Part shown: positions 1-6,187 of the stretch, piece by piece | How the letters are laid out: each line of letters opens with the position of its first letter | Numbering within the stretch: position 1 is the stretch's first letter | Source: Lachnospiraceae bacterium | Lineage (GTDB): Bacteria; Bacillota; Clostridia; Lachnospirales; Lachnospiraceae | Direction: 5' to 3' | Assembly (NCBI GenBank): GCA_900769175.1 | Contig: CAAGFP010000125.1 | Coordinates: 1-6,627, forward strand | DNA length: 6,627 nucleotides | Made by a program: the position numbers and the translations under genes | The notes under the pieces: model-generated | What the model saw: the letters and a program-made list of their open reading frames with translations, nothing else | Databases searched by the model: none | What the model was told of the DNA's origin: nothing

Positions 1-657
1 AATGTTTCCCGACTTATCGACAAAAATTGTCGTCGGAACGCCGACAATAGATGCCATCAGTTCATTGAAGGCACCGTTTCCACCGATTAAATTTACAAAT
101 CCGGCATCTGCTTTCTCTGTAATCTGTTTTGCAGCGGCAATCTGCGTTTCGTCATCCATGCTACTAATATCAACTATCAGCCCAACTATCTGCACATTGT
201 CAGGCAGCTCCTTTTCCCATGCTCCAAGTTCAGGCATTTCATTGATACACGGTCCGCAAAACGTCCCCCATATATTCACGACAGTCAGGTCCTTATTTGC
301 AAAAATACTTTCCGTAACTTCATTTCCGTCAATGTCATTTGTGGTAAATTCGGCAAATTTGCCATACACCTTAAATTCATCAAGCGCGTTGCTTTGCACC
401 TCATTATTCTTACTATCCGCTGCATCCGATTCTGCTTTGTCAGTCTTATCAGCCGGCTCTTCTTTAGATTCAGGCTTAGCTGCTGCTGCCTCTGCCTCTG
501 CCTGATTTTCAGTCCCGTCCACTTCCTCTGTCGCCTGATTAGCTGCTATGTTCCCGCTTGTTTTGTCGCTGCCGCATGCAACAAGCGATGTAAAAAGCGC
601 CAGTAAAAATACTATGCACACTATTCGATTTAATCCTAAATTTGTATTTCTATTCAT
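1..657 (-). CDS. TlpA/ResA-type thioredoxin-fold lipoprotein, 3' end cut by window edge
   Basis: Membrane-anchored thiol-disulfide oxidoreductase of the TlpA/ResA/AhpC-TSA group, expected to act outside the membrane on disulfides of exported proteins or in peroxide/redox defence. The 219 visible residues begin MNRNTNLGLN, followed by a hydrophobic stretch and a lipobox LVAC with the lipidated cysteine at 28. Residues 30-92 are a low-complexity linker rich in Ala, Glu, Lys and Asp, as is usual for surface lipoproteins. The thioredoxin domain starts near 95. NIWGTFCGPC (128-137) carries the CxxC active site (C134, C137), and VGVPTT has the cis-proline at 208. The frame is still open at base 1; I would expect only a few dozen residues to be missing. 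The ATG is preceded by GGGAG at a 7-base spacing. It is divergent from the lipoprotein gene at 900. Family assignment is secure; the specific partner is unknown. Confidence 0.93.
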   Translation of the reverse strand, partial: MNRNTNLGLNRIVCIVFLLALFTSLVACGSDKTSGNIAANQATEEVDGTENQAEAEAAAAKPESKEEPADKTDKAESDAADSKNNEVQSNALDEFKVYGKFAEFTTNDIDGNEVTESIFANKDLTVVNIWGTFCGPCINEMPELGAWEKELPDNVQIVGLIVDISSMDDETQIAAAKQITEKADAGFVNLIGGNGAFNELMASIVGVPTTIFVDKSGNI

Positions 658-666
658 AGATATTCT

Positions 667-672
667 CCCAAC
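667..672 (-). promoter_or_regulatory. ribosome binding site of the TlpA-like gene
   Basis: On the minus strand GGGAG lies 7 bases before the ATG at 657. It supports that start, which also gives a well-formed lipoprotein signal peptide. Confidence 0.6.
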
Positions 673-691
673 TTATTTGTAACTATACTTA

Positions 692-706
692 ATGTATATT
701 ATACAT
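692..706. promoter_or_regulatory. perfect palindrome over a -10-like box
   Basis: ATGTATA-T-TATACAT is an exact inverted repeat with 7-base arms around one central base. On the minus strand it contains TATAAT (703 to 698), a consensus -10 hexamer about 40 bases before the TlpA-like start. The matching -35 is weak (TAGTAA or TTAGTA at 17-18 bases). The layout fits an operator overlapping the promoter of the TlpA-like gene, but chance symmetry in AT-rich DNA is possible. Confidence 0.4.
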
Positions 707-710
707 AGAA

Positions 711-755
711 GCACCGGTTTTTACTAATTATAATTTAACACACTTTGCACCGGTT
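711..755. repeat. direct repeat GCACCGGTT, two copies
   Basis: GCACCGGTT occurs exactly at 711-719 and again at 747-755, start to start 36 bases apart. Each copy contains the 6-base palindrome ACCGGT. The first sits between the candidate -10 and -35 of the TlpA-like gene, the second upstream of the -35. GC-rich exact repeats in otherwise AT-rich intergenic DNA suggest binding sites for a regulator. A regulator cannot be named. Confidence 0.45.
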
Positions 756-899
756 ACCTGTACTATCAGAGTATCAGATAAAAATGCGCAGCACTACAGA
801 ATGCCACATTGGAAAAACATAAGTGCACTAACAACCGGAATTATGGTATTATTTTCCTGAATGCAAATTGTTCAAAATGATATAAGAAATGATGGAAAA

Positions 900-1622
900 A
901 TGATAAAAATAAGAAGGCTACTCGTATTATCGCTAATTTGCACCATGGCGCTACTGCTTTCAGCTTGCGGCGTCAGTGAGAAAGAAAAAAATGCAATTTT
1001 TAAATGCATGAAAAAAGAAAATCTGATTCTTGTAGATGATATGGATTTTGATGATTACAGCGATTCGGAAACCGTTTCAAATGCGCCCGTTCCCGGTTAT
1101 ACTGAATATTTTACGTATGTAAATGGCAATACTTCATATCGCATCTGTTTCGAAGGCTATTATGTGAAAGGTGAGGGAAAAGTATTCACTTCATCTGTTC
1201 GTGAAACAAAAGGCAACGAGGAAATAAGTCAAAAATATTATTTTAAAAAGACAAAGCTACTAAAACGTATGAAGCTGACTGATGCAAAATACAGCTTTTA
1301 TGAAAAAAAATATGAAAAAGACGATCCACTTGGCATCCAAAAGATTTATTATAACGGCACCACCGTAACGATGGCGATAGATAAGGAGCCAAGTCAATTT
1401 AAAGATGACAGACTGCTTCAGTTCGCCCTTAGCTTACTTAATGACGAAGAAAAAACCACCGATATCGTATGTAATATCGGTGGTAATACTTATTCTCCAA
1501 ATAAAGTTTCTGCCAAGGAATATAACGACTACTATGCAATTCAGGCCGAGTTTAAGGATGTTACCCCTGCGAGGCTTGTTTCATTTGAATATGATGGCTT
1601 GATTTTTGAGCTTGATGAGTAA
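900..1622 (+). CDS. lipoprotein of unknown function
   Basis: A 240-residue exported lipoprotein that I do not recognise. From the ATG at 900 the protein starts MIKIRRLLVL, with a basic n-region, a hydrophobic core and a lipobox LLSAC whose cysteine is residue 23. The in-frame ATG at 861 would add 13 polar residues before the signal peptide and has no ribosome binding site, so 900 is preferred, although only a weak GATGGA precedes it. The mature part is rich in Lys, Asp, Tyr and Phe, has no further membrane segment and looks like alternating beta strands, for example GYTEYFTYVNGNTSY and VSFEYDGLIFELDE at the end. Upstream, TATTAT at 847-852 could be a -10, but the -35 is poor. It stands alone on this strand, divergent from the TlpA-like gene and convergent with the broken ATPase gene. 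Its 3' half contains the minus-strand terminator at 1450-1484. Confidence 0.82.
   Translation: MIKIRRLLVLSLICTMALLLSACGVSEKEKNAIFKCMKKENLILVDDMDFDDYSDSETVSNAPVPGYTEYFTYVNGNTSYRICFEGYYVKGEGKVFTSSVRETKGNEEISQKYYFKKTKLLKRMKLTDAKYSFYEKKYEKDDPLGIQKIYYNGTTVTMAIDKEPSQFKDDRLLQFALSLLNDEEKTTDIVCNIGGNTYSPNKVSAKEYNDYYAIQAEFKDVTPARLVSFEYDGLIFELDE
1450..1484 (-). terminator. minus-strand intrinsic terminator inside a plus-strand gene
   Basis: On the minus strand ACCACCGATAT (1484-1474), an 8-base loop and ATATCGGTGGT (1465-1455) form a perfect 11-bp stem. It is followed at once by T residues (1454-1450) and then CTTC. On the plus strand the sequence after the stem is not T-rich, so the signal is one-directional. 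It lies about 215 bases beyond the stop of the broken ATPase gene at 1698, the nearest minus-strand gene, and so would end that transcript within the convergent lipoprotein gene. The same bases encode KTTDIVCNIGGN in that protein. Confidence 0.75.
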
Positions 1623-1697
1623 TGCTTGAATTTTATATCTTTTACCAATAAACACATACTCAGCAAGAATTTTATGCATAGAGTTAAGTTTTGTCAG

Positions 1698-2379
1698 TTA
1701 AATAAAAATATCCTCTCTGTCAATAACGAACTCTTTAAATAAAGGTAAGGTGAATTTCAAATATCCCCTTGTATTACCATCAATAATCCCTCTGTCTATT
1801 AAACGTTTTCTGTAAGGGTTAATGCCGTAGAGAGGTAAGTCCAGCATTTTTTGTATTTCTGCCGAATTGCCGGTTTCGCTTTTTGCAATTCCTAAAGCTA
1901 TTTGCTGATCCTTTTTAGATAATTCATACCAAATCTTCTCGTAAACGTATTCCTCAAGATATTGTCTATATAAGCATATTACATCTTCTGTAAGATCACC
2001 ATTTTTGTATACAAGATGTCCCAATACTTGAAATGCGTAAGAATATCCTTTTGTAAGACTCGCCATTGCTTTAGCAAAATCCTCAGATACCCCCAAAACA
2101 TTTTTATAGTTATTAATGATAGCTGTATTGTTTAATGGCTCTATTACTAACCTTGGAGCCCTATATAGGAAAGTGAGACTTTTTTCGTTTTGCAGTCCTC
2201 ATCTGCAAGACGTTTCGCAACCTCGGTCATAAGTACGGTTTTTCCCGCCCCCTAACACCCGTTATAATAAGAGCTTGAGTTGTATTTTCCTGAAATAAAT
2301 TAATAATTTCATTAGTTTGTTTTATTCTGGAAATATGCTGATTTGGCCCTTTCCCAAATGTAAGAGTATACGGGTTCAT
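1698..2379 (-). pseudogene. broken P-loop ATPase (archaeal-type ATPase_2/AAA-like), frameshift plus internal deletion
   Basis: Remnant of a predicted ATP-binding protein of the family beginning MNPYTLTFGKGPNQ, common in Clostridia. From memory intact members have roughly 370-390 residues; here only about 227 codons remain. The ATG at 2379 has a good GGAGG at 4 bases. Reading reaches Walker A as GVRG and then shifts. A run of five G (2252-2248) should be six to give GVRGAGKTVLMTEVAKRLADE. Near 2195-2198 the sequence jumps to LQNEKSLTFLYRAPRLVIEP in another frame, a segment that follows Walker B and sensor 1 in intact relatives, so roughly 100 residues are missing. The C-terminal half (2096-1698) is uninterrupted and holds MTKGYSYAFQVLG-like sequence (ASLTKGYSYAFQVLGHLVY) and a winged-helix-like tail. 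Without Walker B and with a broken Walker A it cannot hydrolyse ATP. The TTG at 2096 is unlikely to be a true start because no ribosome binding site precedes it. Confidence 0.85.
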
Positions 2380-2383
2380 AGTG

Positions 2384-2388
2384 CCTCC
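2384..2388 (-). promoter_or_regulatory. ribosome binding site of the broken ATPase gene
   Basis: GGAGG on the minus strand, 4 bases before the ATG at 2379. Its survival marks the original start of the gene and shows that the 5' end was not lost. Confidence 0.65.
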
Positions 2389-2394
2389 AAGAAA

Positions 2395-2432
2395 TTTACT
2401 ATTTTAATAATTATTTACTATTCTTTACTATT
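2395..2432 (-). repeat. three AATAGTAAA repeats upstream of the ATPase remnant
   Basis: AATAGTAAA on the minus strand (TTTACTATT on the plus) occurs exactly at 2395-2403, 2414-2422 and 2424-2432, with start spacings of 19 and 10 bases. The copies lie over the spacer, the -10 and the likely transcription start of the promoter candidate at 2410-2440. They look like repressor or activator sites, though low complexity could contribute. Confidence 0.5.
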
Positions 2433-2440
2433 TGCGTCAA
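2410..2440 (-). promoter_or_regulatory. candidate sigma-70-type promoter of the ATPase remnant
   Basis: On the minus strand TTGACG (2440-2435) matches five of six -35 positions. Downstream are TAAATA at a 17-base spacing (3/6) or AATAAT at 19 bases (5/6, 2415-2410). It lies about 30 bases before the ATPase start codon. No experimental support can be seen. Confidence 0.4.
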
Positions 2441-2561
2441 TGTCCGGTTCCACATCAGGGAACACTTCTTCACCACCCGCATAGTATTGGATAGAATCAT
2501 TGAAGCCAAATCCAAAATCGTTAGCTTCAGGCGAGGTATCCGTTTCAAACAATGATTTTAG
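2418..2561 (-). other. 48-codon acidic open stretch, possible displaced C-terminal tail
   Basis: Immediately after the stop of the 640-residue lipoprotein, in the -1 frame relative to it, an open stretch runs from 2561 to a TAG at 2418-2420. It reads LKSLFETDTSPEANDFGFG, then FNDSIQYYAGGEEVFPDVEP, and ends DIDANSKE. The composition is acidic and polar like the mature lipoprotein, and there is no start codon with a ribosome binding site. A single lost base near the GAC-TAA stop could have separated it from that protein. Against this, proteins I recall with the same last domain often end close to the present stop. It may therefore be an older remnant or a chance open frame. Confidence 0.3.
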
Positions 2562-4480
2562 TCAATTTCGCGAAGTAGAAGCGTACCGTCTTGCCCGCTA
2601 ATCTCGATTGTTAAGTTATGCTTCATGCCATCCCCCGATTCGTCCACATAGGAAATGCCATAAGTTGGTGTATCACCCGGGAATGTCATTCGCACCACTA
2701 AAGGCCTATCCGGGCTTATGCGTTCCAGAGAATAAATCGGCTTAGAGTCATAGGAAACAGTTCCATCTTCAGCTACTTCCCGGATAGTCAGCCGCATCAA
2801 CTCAAAATCCGTTATGGTTCGTTTGGCCGTAAACAAAACATCCGTGGCATATTCTCCATCATCGGCCACAAACTTCTCATAGTCGTCGTTTCCATTAAGC
2901 CAAAGCTCTGCAAAACCGGCCTGCAACGGTGCTTGTGGTCCTCGCTCCAATTCATAATCAGCAAATGATGTCAGTAACAGTTCTTCAGAAGAGAATGGCT
3001 CTAAATCCCAGAACATATCCAATGTCATATCTGACTCCTCAGATGCTTTAATATCCCAGCTGCCGGTCGTGTTGTAGTAAACCTTGAGGTCCGAATAATC
3101 CTCCTGTTCAGCATGAGTAAAGTAAAACTCTTCACAAATTAATGTTGTTCCGTCTTTACTAAGACTATAGTAACCTTGTCCGGTCTCTGATGCACCTGAG
3201 GAACCATAGTAGTAAAAACGGCCATCGCCAAGATAAGAATAACTGCTACGGTACCAACCCTCAAACACAAATTCAGGACAATCATCCACCAGTGTGTAGA
3301 CCGCATTGATTTGTCCGCCATACTCCGGCATTGTACCTACCACAAGTTCCGGGATACCGTCACCACTTAAGTCCTCAATGGTATACCCTATCCCGGCAAG
3401 TGCATTTTCCTCCATGGATCTGGCCGACTCTATGACACCAAACTCCCCATATTCTGCAATGTCTACAATGCTATAAGGATCAGATGCCAAATTATAAAAA
3501 CGTTCGACGAGCTCTTCATAGGCTGTCCCGACAGCAGCAGAAACAGAATCGTTAGGGAATTCACAGTTCACAAACGTGGCGTATGGAAAGACAGGGGCTC
3601 TGTTTATCCGACTGTTATCCTTAAAGGTACAGTTACGAAAAGTAATATGTCTGTTGTCTGTGTCATCACCAAATTCGGAATAATCAAGCATCATATACCC
3701 CTGGTTGTCGCAGATTTCCGTATCCATGACCAAAATATCTGACCCGTCTGAGAAATAGAACAGATAATCACCATAGTTGTCGTGGAAACGGCAGTTATCA
3801 AATATTGCGCCTGTTTCATCAAACGAGAATACAGATTCGGAACACTCAAATATTTCAGTGCCTTTAACATTAAGACCTTCCACCCGCTGTGTCCAGATTC
3901 CTTCTGTACCGCAACCGTAAAGTCTGCAATTTTCTACTGTCAGATTTTTACAGTCTTCAGCGTACAGAACGCCGCCACTGCATGTTCCCTTCTCCACTTC
4001 ATGACCGCATGTCAAACCACGAAGCATTACGTTTTCACTTTTACGAATTTCAAGTACTGATGCACCACCATTTTCAGTCACAAGTTCAACCTTCCCGTCT
4101 TCTGATGCCTCAAGCGTAAGACCGGTAACATCTGAAATCAGGAGGCTTTCATACTCTTTAAGATATTCCTTATTAACGTAGTCACTTGAGAGCGCGATTT
4201 TCTCTTCAGTCACCTTTGAGAAGTTGTAATTTCCCGGAGCCAAAATGATATAGGAATCAGGAGCAATTGCCTTTATAAGTTCGGCAACATTGGACACTGT
4301 GATTGCATCCGGATTTTCTGTTGAACCGGTTTCATTCTCCGCAATTTCTGAATTCTCTTCTGTTTTCTGTTCTGTTATTTCCTGCTCTATTGTTTTCTGC
4401 TCCTTGTCTGAGCCCTTCTTGCAGGCGGACAGTGCAGCCAACAGTAAAAGCGATAAGCACAGCGCAATCCTTCTTTTCAT
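2558..4480 (-). CDS. beta-helix lipoprotein with C-terminal SGDG domain
   Basis: A 640-residue surface lipoprotein. The lipobox is LSAC with cysteine 20, followed by a charged Glu/Lys/Thr linker to about 58. Residues 60-310 form a right-handed parallel beta-helix. The entry strand is VSNVAELIKAIAPDSYIILAPGNY-like, the signature GHEVEKGTCSGG is at 159-170 and LYGCGTEGI at 187-195, and rungs repeat as NCRFHDN, NCTFKDN and NCEFPND with regularly placed cysteines suited to a buried ladder. Residues about 320-515 match a clostridial domain I recall but cannot name, with GYTIEDLSGDGIPELVVG (365-382), whose DxSxDGxxE could bind calcium. Residues 516-640 form a last beta-rich domain with DESGDG at 613-618. 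Such helices usually bind or cleave polysaccharide, but no pectate-lyase or other catalytic set is evident, so the ligand is unknown. The ATG is preceded by GGGAGG at 5 bases. It lies 44 bases downstream of the paralogous gene, very probably in the same transcript. Confidence 0.9.
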   Translation of the reverse strand: MKRRIALCLSLLLLAALSACKKGSDKEQKTIEQEITEQKTEENSEIAENETGSTENPDAITVSNVAELIKAIAPDSYIILAPGNYNFSKVTEEKIALSSDYVNKEYLKEYESLLISDVTGLTLEASEDGKVELVTENGGASVLEIRKSENVMLRGLTCGHEVEKGTCSGGVLYAEDCKNLTVENCRLYGCGTEGIWTQRVEGLNVKGTEIFECSESVFSFDETGAIFDNCRFHDNYGDYLFYFSDGSDILVMDTEICDNQGYMMLDYSEFGDDTDNRHITFRNCTFKDNSRINRAPVFPYATFVNCEFPNDSVSAAVGTAYEELVERFYNLASDPYSIVDIAEYGEFGVIESARSMEENALAGIGYTIEDLSGDGIPELVVGTMPEYGGQINAVYTLVDDCPEFVFEGWYRSSYSYLGDGRFYYYGSSGASETGQGYYSLSKDGTTLICEEFYFTHAEQEDYSDLKVYYNTTGSWDIKASEESDMTLDMFWDLEPFSSEELLLTSFADYELERGPQAPLQAGFAELWLNGNDDYEKFVADDGEYATDVLFTAKRTITDFELMRLTIREVAEDGTVSYDSKPIYSLERISPDRPLVVRMTFPGDTPTYGISYVDESGDGMKHNLTIEISGQDGTLLLREID

Positions 4481-4485
4481 TGTAT

Positions 4486-4491
4486 CCTCCC
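4486..4491 (-). promoter_or_regulatory. ribosome binding site of the 640-residue lipoprotein gene
   Basis: GGGAGG on the minus strand, 5 bases before the ATG at 4480, inside the short gap after the upstream gene's stop. It fits independent translation within an operon. Confidence 0.7.
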
Positions 4492-4524
4492 GTTTTTCGT
4501 TGTTTATTCCAATTCCATATTACT

Positions 4525-5988
4525 TTAGTCTGAAATCGTGCAGTTATTAAGATCAGCATTGCCAATCCTGAAGTTATCGTAGATATTTCCTTCAAAGTAA
4601 CAGTTTGTAAACGTTACATCATCACTACTCGAATTAATCAGGGCATTAGTGTCATATTCTACAATGTTGTCTTTAATATTACAGTCATCAAAACGGATAT
4701 TCCAACCATTCTGGAGATCTAACATATCGAATCCGGTGCTGTCGTGCATATTGCAGTTTTTGAATGCAACATTGTCTGTATGAAAGAGGCGTATAAGGCC
4801 ATAGGTACATTCATATATTTCGGTATCAATGATATTCATATTGTGAGAATAGTTCGCCTCAATACCATAAGTACCACAACCGAACAGCTTGCAATCTTCA
4901 ATATTCACTACATTTGTACTATCAATAAGAACAACCGCTCCGCTGCAAGAGCCAGGCTCAACCTCATGTCCAATTGTAAGTCCTGACAGAGCTATATTAT
5001 TACAGGAATCAAAGTAAAGCGGTGCCTCGTAGGCATCCTCAGTAACTATAGTAACGTTTGCGCCTTCCTTAGCCTCAATTGACAAATTGTTTACAGATGT
5101 TACACAAATAGTATCCCGGTCGTAAAATACATTTTCCCATGTTTCATCATTATATACATAATTTATCTTATCATTTTTACGCTCCTCAAACGGAAGCTTA
5201 GATATGTTATAGGTTCCTTCTTCAAGAATGATTCTTGTATTGTCATCTATTGCTTCATATAGTTCTCTGATATTTGAAACATGAACAGTATTATTGTATC
5301 GGTACTTAAGAATAATATCGTCGATATCGGCACTATCCTTACGGGCATATACTTCATAGCTGTCATATATATCCTCTATTGTATCACCTGTTTCCTCTTC
5401 CCTATAGGTATAAGAATAATGTATATGAAGCTTTATAACATCCTTTTCAATAAGGGCAATATCATGTACTACATTTGGTGCCTTTCTCCTTGTAAACTGA
5501 ACATACCACGGTGCTTCATCATTTCCCGGATAATCAGGCTTTTCTACCTCATCAATCTTTATTCCGTAATACTCACCGTATACATTTTCATTTGCAACAT
5601 AGTCAACCTTGTAATAACCATCTTCAACATAGAAATCAAGTGTACCTTCACTCTCTATGTCTACTACTGAGCTGTAATAACCTTCTGACATGGAGGCAAT
5701 TTTTACCCATTCACCAAGAAGTAAATCAAGGTTCTCTGACTTAGTTGCGCCGGTGCTTCCTGCGTCAGCGACAGTACTTTCTGCAGTAGCGCCATCACTA
5801 CTTCCATCTTCTTTGTTATTTGCTACGTTATCTTTAGCTGCATTCTCTCCATTCTCAACCGTAGAAGCAGTCTCATTACCGGTATCTTTACCCGCACTTT
5901 TATTTTTGCCGGCACCGCATCCCATTAAGAAAACCATGCCTGCACATATCATTGCAAGAACAATCATTCTCCTAATCTTCTTTGCCAT
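4525..5988 (-). CDS. beta-helix lipoprotein with N-terminal extra domain
   Basis: A 487-residue surface lipoprotein. The start at 5988 (MAKKIRRMIV) is chosen over an in-frame ATG at 6030 because AAGGAGGG sits 7 bases ahead and the signal peptide begins correctly; the lipobox is LMGC with cysteine 24. Residues 25-86 are a Gly/Ser/Asn/Ala/Asp linker. Residues about 87-218 (LDLLLGEWVKIASMSEG onward) form a beta-rich domain of no recognised family, possibly lipocalin-like. Residues 236-487 are a parallel beta-helix with GHEVEPGSCSG (340-350), LFGCGTYGI (368-376) and rungs such as FKNCNMHD, FDDCNIKDN and FTNCYFEGN. The core aligns along its length with that of the next gene, but the protein stops in the last rung (LNNCTISD) and lacks the two C-terminal domains found there. 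The function is probably carbohydrate or surface binding, which is inference only. Base composition is visibly more AT-rich than in the downstream paralogue. Confidence 0.9.
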   Translation of the reverse strand: MAKKIRRMIVLAMICAGMVFLMGCGAGKNKSAGKDTGNETASTVENGENAAKDNVANNKEDGSSDGATAESTVADAGSTGATKSENLDLLLGEWVKIASMSEGYYSSVVDIESEGTLDFYVEDGYYKVDYVANENVYGEYYGIKIDEVEKPDYPGNDEAPWYVQFTRRKAPNVVHDIALIEKDVIKLHIHYSYTYREEETGDTIEDIYDSYEVYARKDSADIDDIILKYRYNNTVHVSNIRELYEAIDDNTRIILEEGTYNISKLPFEERKNDKINYVYNDETWENVFYDRDTICVTSVNNLSIEAKEGANVTIVTEDAYEAPLYFDSCNNIALSGLTIGHEVEPGSCSGAVVLIDSTNVVNIEDCKLFGCGTYGIEANYSHNMNIIDTEIYECTYGLIRLFHTDNVAFKNCNMHDSTGFDMLDLQNGWNIRFDDCNIKDNIVEYDTNALINSSSDDVTFTNCYFEGNIYDNFRIGNADLNNCTISD

Positions 5989-5995
5989 CAATATG

Positions 5996-6003
5996 CCCTC
6001 CTT
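5996..6003 (-). promoter_or_regulatory. ribosome binding site deciding the start of the 487-residue lipoprotein
   Basis: AAGGAGGG on the minus strand ends 7 bases before the ATG at 5988. The alternative ATG at 6030 has no such site and would put 14 polar residues before the signal peptide. Confidence 0.75.
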
Positions 6004-6060
6004 ATTTTCACAATTTCTCATACAATGCAAATATCCTATCTGTTCATTCCCAATAATCCA

Positions 6061-6187
6061 TCATATTGTCTCATCACATAACTCCTGCATCCATTTATCC
6101 AAAAATCTTATCTGCTCCTTAGTATGAATAATGTTCCGATTCTGAAGCACTTCCACCTTTTCCATGAACATAAAAAACCAACTTCTT
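6061..6187 (-). pseudogene. alpha/beta hydrolase remnant with the middle deleted
   Basis: Two ends of one hydrolase gene lie side by side. The first, KKLVFYVHGKGGSASESEHY (6187-6128), matches the N-terminus of small clostridial alpha/beta hydrolases that I recall, including the HGKGG oxyanion-hole loop. At about 6126-6130 the sequence jumps, in a different frame, to HTKEQIRFLDKWMQEL and ends with a TGA at 6061-6063. That segment matches the C-terminus around the catalytic histidine (usually HWFHTEEQ; His codon 6126-6124). The nucleophile serine and the acid residue, about 150 residues in all by my recollection of a 190-200 residue family, are gone. The N-terminal piece is read in frame with the upstream acetyltransferase. 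No separate ATG survives (AATAAGAAG where ATGAAGAAG would be expected). It cannot be an active enzyme. Confidence 0.72.

Noticed and set aside
2..505. Plus-strand open frame of 167 codons
   Set aside because: It lies opposite the TlpA-like gene, whose lipobox, CGPC motif and cis-proline show that the minus strand is the coding strand; the plus-strand protein is a Ser/Ala-rich shadow.
861..899. Upstream ATG extending the plus-strand lipoprotein by 13 residues
   Set aside because: It has no ribosome binding site and would put polar residues before a complete signal peptide; the ATG at 900 gives a normal lipoprotein start.
1698..2096. A stand-alone 132-residue gene starting with TTG
   Set aside because: There is no ribosome binding site, and the same frame continues upstream with recognisable family sequence (LTFLYRAPRLVIEP). 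It is the 3' part of the broken ATPase gene.
2136..2160. GGCTC ... GAGCC inverted repeat
   Set aside because: Only 5 bp of stem with a 14-base loop, and it falls inside coding sequence of the ATPase remnant; chance is sufficient.
2558..2566. Programmed -1 frameshift at the end of the 640-residue lipoprotein
   Set aside because: No X-XXY-YYZ slippery heptamer in the right frame and no following structure can be seen.
5281..5670. Plus-strand frame encoding an Ile/Tyr/Cys-rich, membrane-like protein
   Set aside because: It is a shadow of the AT-rich 487-residue lipoprotein gene, has no ribosome binding site and shows no family resemblance.
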